From: Antedon mediterranea
Lineage: Eukaryota; Echinodermata; Crinoidea; Comatulida; Antedonidae
Direction of reading: 5' to 3'
Length of the DNA: 64,000 nucleotides
NCBI RefSeq assembly: GCF_964355755.1
Contig: NC_092674.1
Location: 1,867,001 to 1,931,000, forward strand
Under the pieces are notes generated by a model, which saw nothing but the letters and a program-made list of their open reading frames with translations, ran no database searches and was not told the origin of the DNA. Made by a program: the position numbers and the translations under genes. Below are positions 1 through 13,256 of this stretch, one piece after another (position 1 is the first letter of the stretch; every line of letters starts with the position of its first letter).

Positions 1-553
1 CCCATGTAGAATATGTACCCAACTTGAGCGAAAACTGTAAATAGTCATAGATTTTACATTTTTTTTACCATTACCGCTCGTCAGTGGAAATTGGCCTTCA
101 GTCTGTGTCGCGATTGTTGTAAATTGTCTGAAAACAAAAACGCTAAAATCTCGGTAATCATACTTTAATATCTTGAATTAAAACTACTTTTTTTTTTTTA
201 AACGCCTGCTTTTTCTCATAATTCTGGAATTTCCAATGGAAATTTTTTAACGACGTCACAAAAGAAAGTATCTATTATTGTTGAAACAAAATCCATTAAT
301 TGATAGGGATTGCCTCAACAGTTTAGAAAAACAACTAAGTTGAATAGTCTATTTCCTAATTTGGTCATTTACAATTGAATTTATTGAACTGGTCGAATGT
401 TAATTAGCTTGACAATAGATGAACTTGAGAGATTTGTCAAGACACACGTGATCAATGGCCATTTTGTTGTTTAGAAATAATGCAGTGTTTGCGCCAAAAT
501 GCTACAAATGTATTTGCTAATTTTGAATGCTCTAATATTTTGGTAGTGTGTGG
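1..553. other. Non-coding stretch with transposon fragments
   Basis: AT-rich. Bases 61-105 (ACCGCTCGTCAGTG, GGAAATTGGCCTT) match the right end of the inverted-repeat element at 24851-25012. Bases 205-265 share CTGGAATTTCCAA and flanks with 2041, 2470 and 6424. No gene seen. Confidence 0.5.
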
Positions 554-1479
554 AAACTAATGCCTCTATATTAGTTATCAAGTCAAATGAACAAGCTAGG
601 TATTCAACATGATGCGTATGATTGAGTCGCAAACTAATGCCTCTATATTAGTTATCAAGTCAAATGAACAAGCTAGGTATTCAACATGATGCGTATGATT
701 GAGTCGCAAACTAATGCCTCTATATTAGTTATCAAGTCAAATGAACAAGCTAGGTATTCAACATGATGCGTATGATTGAGTCGCAAACTAATGCCTCTAT
801 ATTAGTTATCAAGTCAAATGAACAAGCTAGGTATTCAACATGATGCGTATGATTGAGTCGCAAACTAATGCCTCTATATTAGTTATCAAGTCAAATGAAC
901 AAGCTAGGTAGTCCACATGATGCGTATGATTGAGTCGCAAACTAATGCCTCTATATTAGTTATCAAGTCAAATGAACAAGCTAGGTATTCAACATGATGC
1001 GTATGATTGAGTCGCAAACTAATGCCTCTATATTAGTTATCAAGTCAAATGAACAAGCTAGGTATTCAACATGATGCGTATGATTGAGTCGCAAACTAAT
1101 GCCTCTATATTAGTTATCAAGTCAAATGAACAAGCTAGGTATTCAACATGATGCGTATGATTGAGTCGCAAACTAATGCCTCTATATTAGTTATCAAGTC
1201 AAATGAACAAGCTAGGTATTCAACATGATGCGTATGATTGAGTCGCAAACTAATGCCTCTATATTAGTTATCAAGTCAAATGAACAAGCTAGGTATTCAA
1301 CATGATGCGTATGATTGAGTCGCAAACTAATGCCTCTATATTAGTTATCAAGTCAAATGAACAAGCTAGGTATTCAACATGATGCGTATGATTGAGTCGC
1401 AAACTAATGCCTCTATATTAGTTATCAAGTCAAATGAACAAGCTAGGTATTCAACATGATGCGTATGATTGAGTCGCAA
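554..1479. repeat. 77-bp tandem repeat, 12 copies
   Basis: Unit begins AAACTAATGCCTCTATATTA and ends GATTGAGTCGC. Copies are nearly identical. One unit differs (GTCCACATG near 909). Such uniformity points to recent expansion or homogenisation. Confidence 0.97.
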
Positions 1480-1735
1480 TCAGTGAACCATCATACAAAC
1501 GACAACCATTAACATATTACACTCAACTTTCCCATTACCACCAAACTCTCTGAAAACTGGAAACTCTCCCAAAACCAGACTTTTCTTGAGGTGCAAAAGG
1601 TTCCAGATTCATTTTTACTATCAGAAACACATTGTGAATACCAGACTTTCCGGAAAACCAGACATATTAGGCTAGCCCAAATGTGTCCGGTATTGGGAGA
1701 GTTGACTGTACCAAGGTTAAATAGGAAACCAAGAA

Positions 1736-2530
1736 TTTGACTTATAGTCAACTGTATATATAGCCTCCACACCAAATATTGATAGCAACCGTGTCGATAG
1801 AAAATAGTAATTTACATGCACGGCCATCATGGCAATACAAAACTAATATATACATGCATGACCGTGTCGATAGACTCAACCGAAGTTAATAATGAAATGA
1901 GTTATCTGCTTGATCAGTTCCCAACATAATCCAACCAGATCTGTTTTTTTAAATCAATTGGGCTAATCAAATAGGATATTCAAAGACAATAAAATCAGTA
2001 GTATTTTACAGAAACCATTTACGTTGTTTATCAGTCTGCATTTTCTCATAGATCTGGAATTTCCAAATGAATATTTTTAAACACAGCATAACAAAAGAAT
2101 GTTTTACAGTTATAAGTAATAGGGAGTTAAATAGGATAGTCAACTGTGTATATAGCCTCCACACCAAATATTGATGGCAACCGTGTCGATAGAAAATACT
2201 AATTTATATGCACGGCCATCATGGCCACACAAAACTAGAAAATATATGAACGGTTGACCATGTCGATCGTCTCAACCAATGTTAATATATAAGAATTAAC
2301 TATTATTATTAATATCTACTTGACCAGCTCCCAACATAATCCAACCATATCTGTTTTTTTAAGTGGACTAATCAAATAGGGTATTAAGAGAAAATGAAAT
2401 TAGTAGTAGAATACCGATTATTGCATCAACTACATGTATTTTACAGAAACCGTTTACGTTGTTTATCCGTCTGCATTTTCTCATAGATCTGGAATTTCCA
2501 AATAAATATTTTTAAACACAGCATAAAAAA
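1736..2530. repeat. Diverged direct duplication of about 395 bp
   Basis: Copy 1 is about 1736-2095, copy 2 about 2130-2530. Shared blocks include ATATAGCCTCCACACCAAAT, CCCAACATAATCCAACC and TTTCTCATAGATCTGGAATT. Part of the same sequence recurs near 205 and 6420, so this is an old dispersed repeat. Confidence 0.8.
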
Positions 2531-3175
2531 AGTTTATGAAACAACATAACAAAACTGAAGCTCACAATATAGAACAAACACCATCAGCTTTTAATCATTA
2601 GCCTTAAAATGACTGAACAAAATTTTAATAAAAGTGTATAGCATGGTATAAACGTAGATCTCAAGTACACCATCAGTGAAGTCAACTGATACTAAGTATT
2701 CGTCAATGACGGCCATGTGTCTTTAGAAGAAGACGGCTACAAGAACAGTAATAAGTTAATAGTAAGCACTCTGGTACCAACTATTACTGGCAGAAAGATT
2801 TAAAATGGACACACCTATTATTTTTATCTACTATCAACTATATTTACTACTGTCAAATCTCTAAAGTGTGTACACCCTAACAACCCTACAACCTCACAGT
2901 CAGACCTGTTCCATCTCACAGAATGAAGACATGTAGGCAAATGTGACTGATTTGCCAATTACAGTAAAATTTTAAAAAATGCATTTTGGAGATAATTCTT
3001 GATGTGGGGTAGTTAGTGATCAAATACCATCAGAATTTACTGGGAAGGTTTGAAACTACATTTCCTTGTATTGCATAAACCAATATTAAGTGAACTACTT
3101 TGTGAATCATAAATGAAAACTTGATGAATTTCAACCCTGTTATAGTCTTTCTCAGGACTACATTAATTAATACAA

Positions 3176-3212
3176 CTAGATGGTACGCTCGCTTCGCTCG
3201 CGTACCATCTAG
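3176..3212. repeat. Hairpin with GATGGTACGC stem
   Basis: A 13-bp perfect stem (CTAGATGGTACGC) around the loop TCGCTTCGCTC. The GCTCGCTTCGCTCGC core is also seen in the transposon at 19033-21069 (GCGAGCGAAGCGAGC). Confidence 0.8.
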
Positions 3213-3401
3213 GTCGTGCCCACAGATGGTTCTGGAATACACAGTAATTTCAGCGTAACGAAACTGGCGATTTCAAATGTACGTACCGCAGGACTATAAT
3301 ACATTGTCGTTTACAGAAACGAATAAATAGACACGATGATTTATGCAGTCAACTAAAATTAGCACCCTGGGAATTACTTCCGAAGGAGAAACTTATCACA
3401 A

Positions 3402-3433
3402 AATGAGTCCAAATTTTTGATTTGGACTCATTT
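3402..3433. repeat. Hairpin
   Basis: AAATGAGTCCAAAT pairs with GATTTGGACTCATTT around a T-rich loop. Confidence 0.75.
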
Positions 3434-4985
3434 AAAGAAACCCAATTTGTGTTTTGTATGGGTTTTTTTATATTAGGGTTGAGGGATGGGAAAGCGGATA
3501 GGTACAAAAAGGAACAATTTTTAAATATGTTCTTTATCCACTCAGTAACGAAATATTTTTTTCGTGTTTTATAGGCCCCTAAATAATATACCTCTAAATA
3601 CAGTAAAACATTTGCAATTTAATACTTTGTTAAAACTGTCACTGTCATAATCGATTGAAATATTAAAGTACATGTCACGATACACCACTACGACGTTTAT
3701 TTTATTGGTAATTATTAATTAATACAAACGTTGAGAAGGAACTGTCAGTATAAAGTTTATTTGTATATAATAATGTGTTTATATATCTAACAGTAGATCT
3801 TATCCACAATCTCAGTAATAAAGTTTATCTGTATATATTTTTATATTACATCTAACAGTACGAACATTCACAGTAAGAAATGTTCGATTCAAATGAGGAC
3901 TAAAAATAGTTAATAGGTATTTACAGTATTGTCAAAGTATTGCAAGTTTATTCTCAAAGGGCCCATATATTTACCTATCGTATGTGTTAAACCAAGGGCT
4001 CATAAATTTACCTACTTGTGTTAAACCAAACTCTGGCAGACTGAGAGATTGGGATGTTCCATTCATCGCAAATAAATATTATCTGAATGTTATCTGAATA
4101 CATTTGTATAATCGTATATTAAATCTATCAAAATAGTATTTTTTAAAGAAAATCGGCCTGTCTTCAACATTATGATGGTGTACTCTAGCTGTTCAACCGG
4201 TTTTCAGCTATTAAAAACAATTATCGTAGGAGGAGATAGGAAAATGCGAAGCCTCCTCACATTTTTGTGGCGGGTATTTTTCAAGATGGACATCCATTAG
4301 ACAGTGTATACCACGATCGGAAAACACCCCTATTTGGGGCAAATCGTTGAACCTAAATTCGTTTTAATCGTCAATAACTAATTATCTAACTTAATTTAAT
4401 TAGTAAACAGGGTTACATCAGGTGGTTAAAATCAGTACCGAAAGTACGAACCAACTTTATATACCATCGAGTAAAAATTCTAGAAGTAAGGCGCGATTTA
4501 CCGAATTTTGCCCTTACGTAAATTTATATATAGAAACTGGGATATTACAGACCTTTTTGGTCAATACACAATGCAATCATGGCATTATCTATTAGAGGTG
4601 ATCAGCAATATTTTCTCATAAAGTACACTACAAAAGAATCGACATTTTTAGGAGTGCACATCTGTTAATAATAACAATAACATCACCATAGAGACGGTGA
4701 GATTGTTTATAGATTTGGGTTTTTTCCCCCAATTCAGTAAGAGAGCCATCCAATCAAAACATGCCACATTCCTGAAGCATTTAGGGACAGCCTTCTATGT
4801 TAAGAAATGATTTGATTGTTTTACATGGTACATGTAAATGATATAAGATATATAGAAGAAATGGAATATATTGTAGAATCTGAAATCTTGGAGGGGGTGG
4901 GGGTGTGGTTATGTCATGTATGTGTTTTGTTATTAGCTATTATAAGACCGTGTTCTGCAATGAATTAAAACACAATATATACATT

Positions 4986-5047
4986 AAGCTCTGTCTACAC
5001 TATCAAACTACTATGACACAAAAAGTGTGATAGTGTAGACAGAGCTT
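4986..5047. mobile_element. MITE-A copy, 62 bp, ends only
   Basis: Left AAGCTCTGTCTACACTATC and right GATAGTGTAGACAGAGCTT face each other with almost no interior. It is the shortest copy in the window and defines the terminal inverted repeat. Confidence 0.92.
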
Positions 5048-5725
5048 AAGTCTCCATAGTTTGAACAAATGATGCAAATGATGTTCCTAAACACAATCTG
5101 CATTAGATTAGACTATTCTTAAGAGGGGGGTGGGGGCGTAAATTAGATCTTGAACTCCCCCTGGTTATTAGATTATCAAACACAAATCCTTGCACAGCAT
5201 GTGCGCATTTCATACAAAAAGCGCATAATTTATTTTTTCTATTATTGCACATGAATTTAGTATCAGTTTCTCTGTCTCAAATCTATAAACATATTACTAC
5301 TTCATCGACCTACGTTTCACAATCAACTAATGATTATTACAGAACTAAGAGGCCTAAGTGGTGACTGTGTGAGACAGTGGCTGTGTGAGCTAATATACTA
5401 GGGTATCCCTCTCATTGTCTTGATAAAGTGCACACAGCATTTTGTGTAAACTGGACCTATAGGTTACAGTCCTTATCAAAGAAGACTACCACTAAAACTA
5501 GAATGCATGTTTAATAAAACTGTTGTTGGGTTGACTGTTGACTTCATCTTTTTAAGAGTGTCTAATGTACAGTTTACAAATGTTTGCACTGTTTTGTAAT
5601 ATCTATGAAATGAACAAAATTAATAACAGTCTTCATCATGTTTCCCTTAGTGTGCTCTGTTTATGTTCAACACAAACATGGAATGAACAAAGAGTCTATT
5701 TTTGTTTCATGTTTCCTTATATACA

Positions 5726-6090
5726 CTGTTCAACTGCTTTATAGTATAGAGCTGTTCAACTGCTTTATAGTATAGAGCTGTTCAACTGCTTTATAGTATA
5801 GAGCTGTTCAACTGCTTTATAGTATAGAGCTGTTCAACTGCTTTATAGTATAGAGCTGTTCAACTGCTTTATAGTATAGAGCTGTTCAACTGCTTTATAG
5901 TATAGAGCTGTTCAACTGCTTTATAGTATAGAGCTGTTCAACTGCTTTATAGTATAGAGCTGTTCAACTGCTTTATAGTATAGAGCTGTTCAACTGCTTT
6001 ATAGTATAGAGCTGTTCAACTGCTTTATAGTATAGAGCTGTTCAACTGCTTTATAGTATAGAGCTGTTCAACTGCTTTATAGTATAGAGC
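5726..6090. repeat. 26-bp tandem repeat, 14 copies
   Basis: Unit CTGTTCAACTGCTTTATAGT plus ATAGAG, essentially without variation. Confidence 0.97.
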
Positions 6091-6093
6091 TGG

Positions 6094-7032
6094 ATACCAA
6101 TGTGTTTGATGTATAAATATCAATGCATATCATATTAAAACGTTATATTCATGTATCTCTTTTGAGAGACACTGTTGTGTCTAACATATTAGGTAAAAAA
6201 AATGAGTTTACACACAGCAGGAGGCACACCATACAAAACGCAGGTGGTGTTGATGCTGCAATGTGTGTGTGTAAAGTGATGTGAAAAGGGTTATTAGTGT
6301 GAATGAAATTAACTTGTTTTGGTCGTTTTGTAATTGTACTGAAAACGTGGGACAGTATAAAGTTACTAATGATACGATACCAGCAATTTGTGGAAAAAAA
6401 CTATGAATTTGACAAAGGATCTGCCTTTTCTCGTAGTTCTGGAATTTCCAACAGAAATTATTTCAAAAGAACATGTGTTATTTTTGGAAGCATCATCTCA
6501 TCAATAGTGGATAAGGGACTGTCTTAAAAGTTGTAACAGTTTTAAAATGTGAAAGCTGAAGGTATATTAATACCAACTAATCCTAACACAGTTAAACCCC
6601 ACGTGTAAGTTGGCCATCTTGTCTTCTCCAACCACAAAACCTAATTTGCATAATGGTTTGAACCATTGAACTGTTTTCTGATACTATATCAAGGTTGTAT
6701 TTTCTGGATACAACCTGCATAACATTATGTTTTAGATATCATAGGTTGTGAAATACAAACTTAGCGCCATTTGTATATCAAATAAATGACGTATTATGTA
6801 TTCACTGAATACCGCTAAATAAATAGACTTGGGTGGAATTATTTGTTGACAAGGAGCTATTTTGAAAAATGATTGTCACTATTGAAATAGCAGTATGAAG
6901 AAACCTATTTCTAAAAGACACAAATCAAAATCAAGTTAAAATATCCAAATTTCCTAAGTTTTTAGTTATGCTTGAGGACGATAATGTTACTCTACTCTAA
7001 CTCCTGAAAAAAAATAAATTTAGATTGGATAG
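6094..7032. other. Intergenic, no gene seen
   Basis: Bases 6420-6470 repeat the CTGGAATTTCCAA fragment found near 205 and 2041. No splice-flanked coding segment was seen. Confidence 0.45.
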
Positions 7033-7591
7033 AATGTTATAATGATACGCCAGAAAGCACTCTAATGTTATAATGATATGCCAGAAAGCACTCTAATGTT
7101 ATAATGATACGCCAGAAAGCACTCTAATGTTATAATGATACGCCAGAAAGCACTCTAATGTTATAATGATACGCCAGAAAGCACTCTAATGTTATAATGA
7201 TACGCCAGAAAGCACTCTAATGTTATAATGATACGCCATAAAGCACTCTAATGTTATAATGATACGCCAGAAAGCACTATAATGTTATAATGATACGCCA
7301 GAAAGCACTCTAATGTTATAATGATTCGCCAGAAAGCACTCTAATGTTATAATGATTCGCCAGAAAGCACTCTAATGTTATAATGATTCGCCAGAAAGCA
7401 CTCTAATGTTATAATGATACGCCAGAAAGCACTCTAATGTTATAATGATACGCCAGAAAGCACTCTAATGTTATAATGATACGCCAGAAAGCACTCTAAT
7501 GTTATAATGATACGCCAGAAAGCACTCTAATGTTATAATGATACGCCAGAAAGCACTCTAATGTTATAATGATACGCCAGAAAGCACTCTA
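7033..7591. repeat. 31-bp tandem repeat, 18 copies
   Basis: Unit AATGTTATAATGATACGCCA plus GAAAGCACTCT. Variants such as GATTCGCC occur in three consecutive units, showing local spread of a variant. Confidence 0.97.
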
Positions 7592-7592
7592 A

Positions 7593-8459
7593 TCTTCATG
7601 AAATAGCACTATACAAATGTACAATAATCAGAAAGCCTGGAAAATTGATTCATTAAAAATGCCTAAAAAAATACACCTATTTTACAATTCCTAGCAAAAC
7701 TTTGGAGTCTCAACACACTGAGGTACACACAATACATGTGAGTGTAAAGACACACAAGACTGGTCTTAACACACAATGCTATGAATAAACATTATCCACA
7801 TCATTTACTGTAGATCAGCGTTATGCAAACCTTTTTGACCCGGAATCTAAATCATGGAAAACAATGTGTCACAACACATACAGGGGCGGATCCTGCATTA
7901 TAGATTAGCGGGGGCTAAATATTTCATAAACGATAAAAACGGACATATGTTGCGGAACATAGATAACCTATTTATAACATAACATCAGAATATGAATTAT
8001 AATGAGGCCCATATAAGGAATCCCATCAAAACTTCCTACAGAATATTTCTGTGTTTCATCAATGTATTTAATAATTAGTTAATGTAATATAGTTGTGGTT
8101 TACAATGCGGTTGAAGTTTTTTGCACATACAAGCAGATGACAAGTGCTTTGGTTCAGACATTCAACCATATGATTGGACGCCTGACGGTCAATCACAGTG
8201 TCAACCACTGTAATGTACAGGACATTAGGACACACAGTAGTAGCTTTTTGTACCTTACCTTATTCAGGTAAAATCTTCTAGTTGATATTACTATTATGAC
8301 ATTCATGTATTCCTTAAAGAACAATAGGTTATATAATGCAGTATAAGTTTAAGTATCTACTAAATAAAATGTAGTGGCATTGTAGATGGGGTTTAGAATG
8401 ATTGCTTAATAATCTCAATGTGCTAGGTCAAAATCTCTATCACAGTATTTTTTTCCAAA
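7593..8459. other. Intergenic, no gene seen
   Basis: Unique-looking AT-rich sequence. No open frame with splice signals or recognisable repeat. Confidence 0.45.
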
Positions 8460-8460
8460 A

Positions 8461-8618
8461 ACAGTGCTAAGCCAACATAGCTTGGACTTAAGGCATCCAA
8501 ACAGTGCTAAGCCAACATAGCTTGGACTTAAGGCATCCAAACAGTGCTAAGCCAACATGGCTTGGACTTAAGGCATCCAAACAGTGCTAAGCCAACATGG
8601 CTTGGACAAAGGCATCCA
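8461..8618. repeat. 40-bp tandem repeat, 4 copies
   Basis: Unit ACAGTGCTAAGCCAACATAG plus CTTGGACTTAAGGCATCCAA. The last copy lacks TTA. Confidence 0.95.
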
Positions 8619-9028
8619 ATAATTGGCTGTTGAATATGGTTGAATTGAACTTATTTCATTTTCATTATTTTATTATTTCAGTATATACATAAAAACAAAA
8701 TGAAATTGGGGAGACCAGGTGAACTTACTGTAGCTGAGCCGGTTGACCCAACCCTAAAGTCTGTTATTTAGCATTAAACTGGCCAATACATAGCAAACTG
8801 TGCTGTAGCTCAAAGGTTAAGGATTGAAGTGATTTCTGAAATGTCTAGTTCATGAAGCTAATCTTAAAATTGTTATATTTCCTCATATTTTATAAACTTT
8901 TATAACAGATATTTAGAGCTTAGATTTGTAGACGTAATCATTTATAGCTCCATGAAGTAATTACACATTCTCCTTCATAATTTCTTATTTTTATGTTCGT
9001 ACAGTACCATGTGAATGATTGTTGTATA

Positions 9029-9061
9029 AAACCATACATTTGACCAAAATGTATGGTTTTA
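9029..9061. repeat. Hairpin
   Basis: AAAACCATACATTT and AAATGTATGGTTTT form a 13-14 bp stem around GACCA. Confidence 0.8.
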
Positions 9062-9286
9062 CTTTGAATATAAGTAAGGAAAAAAACCTGCTCATAGCAA
9101 ACTGCTTAGCACTACAACCATCTCAAATGACCATTTTCAAACTCAATCCTATCATCTGAAAAATATTTATAAAAAGACAAATTGAATTTTAAAATGTATT
9201 ATCAGTTTTTATTTAACAACTACAGTGCATTAAAGGATACATAAAGGATTCTTGTTTTTTTCTGTAACTCACAATTCATGTCATTC

Positions 9287-9472
9287 AGTGTACACAGTTA
9301 TAACCTGTGTGCACTTTGAAGAACCCAGTTCATTATTCGAGAAGAGTAGAGGGTTACCCCGGTGAACTGGTTCACAAAATAGCCCCTGTATCAGGGGGAT
9401 TACCACCTATTTGATAGGACAGCGATTAATTTACTATTGGTAATTCTTGGCCACATTGCCTAAAGACATATA
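9287..9472 (+). mobile_element. SINE-like element, 3' part
   Basis: Shares AAGAACCCAGTTCAT, ACTGGTTCACAAAATA and the tail GGCCACATTGCCTAAAGAC with copies at 31133-31262 (opposite strand) and 62069-62329. Orientation is inferred from the conserved A-rich tail. Confidence 0.7.
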
Positions 9473-9837
9473 ATAACATTGTAGATGCATTGGATTTAAA
9501 AGGTATATTACTCTGACGTAGGATCAGTGAAAGCTCTGTAATTTCATACTGGCTGTTTATTTCATCGTTTAGCTTTTTGCTATATTTGTATCTCCATTTG
9601 ATATTCACCCACTGCATTGTTATTTTTTTAGTATTTTGCCTTTGGATTTATAAATACAAACAATGCATTGGCATGGAAAGTACTATGTCTGGATTTTGTA
9701 TATTATATTATTTTTATATTATAGCAAGAGAACAAATGTAACAAACAAAATATATTATAGCACAATCACAACATGCATGCTGTTTATGACGCATACACGG
9801 TATTTTCCAACAGACAAAAATATATAAGTTACGTCAG

Positions 9838-10330
9838 ATTCTTCATTCATAATTATTTTGAAACCGCACTCGCCATTGGTCGTCGTAGGAACTATTTTTC
9901 TATGGACCGATAAGCAGTGGTGTGTATTATTATGAGTTATCAGGTTATCAAGAGAGGGCTCAGTCGATCATACAAGTTTGACGTGTACTTTCCAAAGCAC
10001 CAAAAATAGATTGGTAATTACATTATTTTCCGTCTAGAATATTCTTCATTCATAAACACAATAATTCAAACTGAACTCTGAACTCTCACCATTGGCCGTA
10101 GGTATTACTTTTTCATGCACCGTTAAGCAGTGGTGTGTATTTTGTGAGTTATCAGGTTCTACAAGAGAGGGCTCAGTCAATCATACCATTTGGACGTGTG
10201 TTTTCCAAAACGGCAAAAATAGATTGAGAATTACATCATTCTGTATCTAGAATATTCTTCATTCATAAACATAATTTATTTAAAATCAACTCTGAACTCC
10301 CACCATAGGCCTATATTTTTGTGCGAATGG
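9838..10330. repeat. Diverged tandem copies of a ~210-bp unit
   Basis: Two copies and part of a third, sharing TATTCTTCATTCATAA, AAGCAGTGGTGTGTATT, GAGAGGGCTCAGTC and AAAATAGATTG. A more diverged relative lies at 12118-12480. Confidence 0.75.
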
Positions 10331-11146
10331 CGTTTGTGTTCCTGGAGTAATCAGGCTACACAGCAAAAACAAATTTGATTAAGGAAATGTAAATGTTAGC
10401 CAAGTCCATCGGTGTATCATTCATAATATTATTCTAGTATTAAATATCTTTAACCTGTGGCCCTTGATGAAAAAAGTCAATGTTATAATGAGAATGTTTG
10501 TGTATACAACACTTAAGCCGAAAATAAATATATATTTAGTTCATTCATTTTAGGGGATGGCAGTTTATATATTTAAATAGTCATTAATTTATGTTACCAT
10601 AATCTTTCTATAATAAACGGATTGAATCACTACATACATTTACAACTTTAAGCATGCAATAAAATTGTTCCTGTTTACGATTATATCAGAATTGTTTTTG
10701 TTTTAACAGAGGTGGCTTGAAAATCAACACTTTACTTACGTTTATGCCATGGAAATCCATCTGAGACAGATCTAAACATATTAATCCTACTATTCATGTT
10801 CATCAACTGAAAAATAGATTTATAAAAACAAGCAAAGATAAATTAATGAAGTAACCCAAATGAGGTTGAAATGTGCATGTAACAGAATTCAGGGTCGTTC
10901 TGGAATTGGCACGACAAAAAATTGCCAAACTAAACCAAACATCATTCGTCATAGGTCTAATCGAAAGATCACTAATATCATTTCTTAGATTTGAATGGCA
11001 GGATAAATAAAATAAATTTTGTCTTTTAAAGGTATTTGCGGCAAGTTATCAAATAGATTTTGTTGTGAACTGCTCCACTGATATGTTTTACATTTTTTAT
11101 TAACTTTAAAATGTATCCTTCCGTTTAGATTTACTTTAAGGTATAC
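10331..11146. other. Intergenic, no gene seen
   Basis: AT-rich sequence without splice-flanked open frames or clear repeats. Confidence 0.4.
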
Positions 11147-11788
11147 TTGTAACCCAGTGTTGTAACTGCGTAACATGTACTATTAGGGTGACAGTACGTT
11201 TTAATGAAATCCAGTGTTGTAACTATGTAACATGTACTATTAGGGTGACAGTACGTTTTAATGAAATCCAGTGTTGTAACTATGTAACATGTACTATTAG
11301 GGTGACAGTACGTTTTAATGAAATCCAGTGTTGTAACTATGTAACATGTACTATTAGGGTGACAGTACGTTTTAATGAAATCCAGTGTTGTAACTATGTA
11401 ACATGTACTATTAGGGTGACAGTACGTTTTAATGAAATCCAGTGTTGTAACTATGTAACATGTACTATTAGGGTGACAGTACGTTTTAATGAAATCCAGT
11501 GTTGTAACTATGTAACATGTACTATTAGGGTGACAGTACGTTTTAATGAAATCCAGTGTTGTAACTATGTAACATGTACTATTAGGGTGACAGTACGTTT
11601 TAATGAAATCCAGTGTTGTAACTATGTAACATGTACTATTAGGGTGACAGTACGTTCTAATGTAAACCAGTGTTGTAACTATGTAACATGTACTATTAGG
11701 GTGACAGTACGTTTTAATGAAATCCAGTGTTGTAACTATGTAACATGTACTATTAGGGTGACAGTACGTTTTAATGAAATCCAGTTTT
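11147..11788. repeat. 57-bp tandem repeat, about 11 copies, open in one frame
   Basis: Unit GTGACAGTACGTTTTAATGA, continuing to ACATGTACTATTAGG. Because 57 is a multiple of three and the unit has no stop in one frame, the array reads as a 19-residue repeat (TVRFNEIQCCNYVTCTIRV). The open frame is a by-product of the period. No promoter or splice context supports a gene. Confidence 0.95.
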
Positions 11789-12117
11789 TAAATAGTTTAT
11801 ATTTTCGATGTATAAATATGTTTTTGATGTTTATTTGTTATAACTTTTGCAATTTTTAACGATTCAGTTTTTGCTGCTGCCACTGCAGTTTTAATAAATA
11901 AACCTTGAATATTAATATTTTGATTTTCACTATTCAATATTCTATTCTTACAATACTGTATGTAAAATGTTCAGATGGTGTGTTTTATTTTTTTGTTTCT
12001 ACCTCCTCATGCATGCATTACAAAATTATTGTTGTAAATTACTTGTTATTTCACAATTGTACCACGTGTGTATCTTTTATTGAATCTCTGTATTTCCAAA
12101 ACATCTGAAAATAGAAC

Positions 12118-12480
12118 AATTACATCATTTCAGTCCACGGTAGATTAATTGTGTTCATGCGGTAATTATTGGCTACAAAGGGACTACTTTCTTAGTCTGT
12201 CAACCAATAAAAAATCTGTGTATGTATTTGGAGTGATCAGGCTAACGGAGAGGGCTCACTCGATAGCAATCTGATGTTTGTATAACCTCTGTATGTATTA
12301 TCCCAAAAATAGATTGACATCATCGGGTCACTTTCTTTCTAGAATTATCCTTTAAAATGCTAATTTACAACACATCATTGGTGAAGCAAGAGAACTACAT
12401 TTTTTGTTTAAGCCAATGAGCATTGCTGTATGTATATTGTAGTGGTGATTAGGCTAGGGGGCTTATTCACTAATGTGTAT
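12118..12480. repeat. Diverged relatives of the 9838-10330 repeat
   Basis: Shares GTGATCAGGCTA, GAGAGGGCTCACTCGAT and CCCAAAAATAGATTGA. Two weak copies. Confidence 0.5.
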
Positions 12481-12565
12481 GCATGGTTGCTATGAATTCA
12501 ATATACAAAATAGATAGTGTTTTGTATTACACAATGAACCCAATCAATTTTTATTAATATTTATT

Positions 12566-12716
12566 AAGCTCTGTCTACACTATCAAACTTCATGTGATTA
12601 TGTGAAATTTGATGTGCCCATATATGGACATGATGTCATATCACTACCATATTTGAGGATATCAATACCATATTTGGGCACATCAAACTAGTTTTATAGT
12701 GTAGACAAGAGTTTTA
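12566..12716. mobile_element. MITE-A copy
   Basis: Left AAGCTCTGTCTACACTATC, right TAGTGTAGACAAGAG, interior CATATATGGACATGATGTCA. Confidence 0.9.
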
Positions 12717-13256
12717 AACTTTTACATTAAGTTACCTTTAACATCTTTGAGAGATTGATAGATGTGCTCATTCACAGACACATTAATGTATCTGATGGGA
12801 ACAAAAATAGTCTGTTTAATTTATCTTGAAATACTGCATGAAAATAAAAAACATATTTTTATAAATTTATATAACTCATTCATTCGTAAACATTTACTTT
12901 GCATAAAAAGTCTTCAAAACAAAAAATCTAAATTAAACGATAAAATAAGGTAAATAATACAGATTACTATTTTTTAGGAATCAAATTAGAAGAAAAAAAA
13001 ATTGTATCATAAGATCCCTAAAGAAACATAAAGAGTAGAAGCAACATATCATATGGTAGACCTACTAACAATTGCAGACTTTACCATATATAATTTATCC
13101 ATATTTGGCACTACTGTAGCTATAGTTTTATTTATCAAGGTGTTTAATTTTTAATCAATTTAATTTCATAATCAACATCGTTCGATTTCAATTAGTATGC
13201 TAATAATTTGCCTGTAAACATAAAGAAAGGAAACAACTGTAAAGTAATACTTAGTT

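Larger units (their letters stand above)
2531..4985. other. Intergenic, no gene seen
   Basis: AT-rich sequence with two hairpins (listed separately). A short imperfect duplication lies at 3745-3870 (TAAAGTTTAT and ATCTAACAGTA blocks). Nothing coding is supported. Confidence 0.5.

Noticed and set aside
2609-2631. Shared AATTTTAATAAAAGTGTATA with the DHRS1 polyadenylation region at 60411
   Set aside because: A 20-base match in AT-rich DNA without flanking similarity; too weak to claim a retrocopy.
11188-11859. A 223-residue open frame as a protein gene
   Set aside because: It is an in-phase reading of a 57-bp minisatellite with no splice, promoter or homology support. Kept as a repeat.
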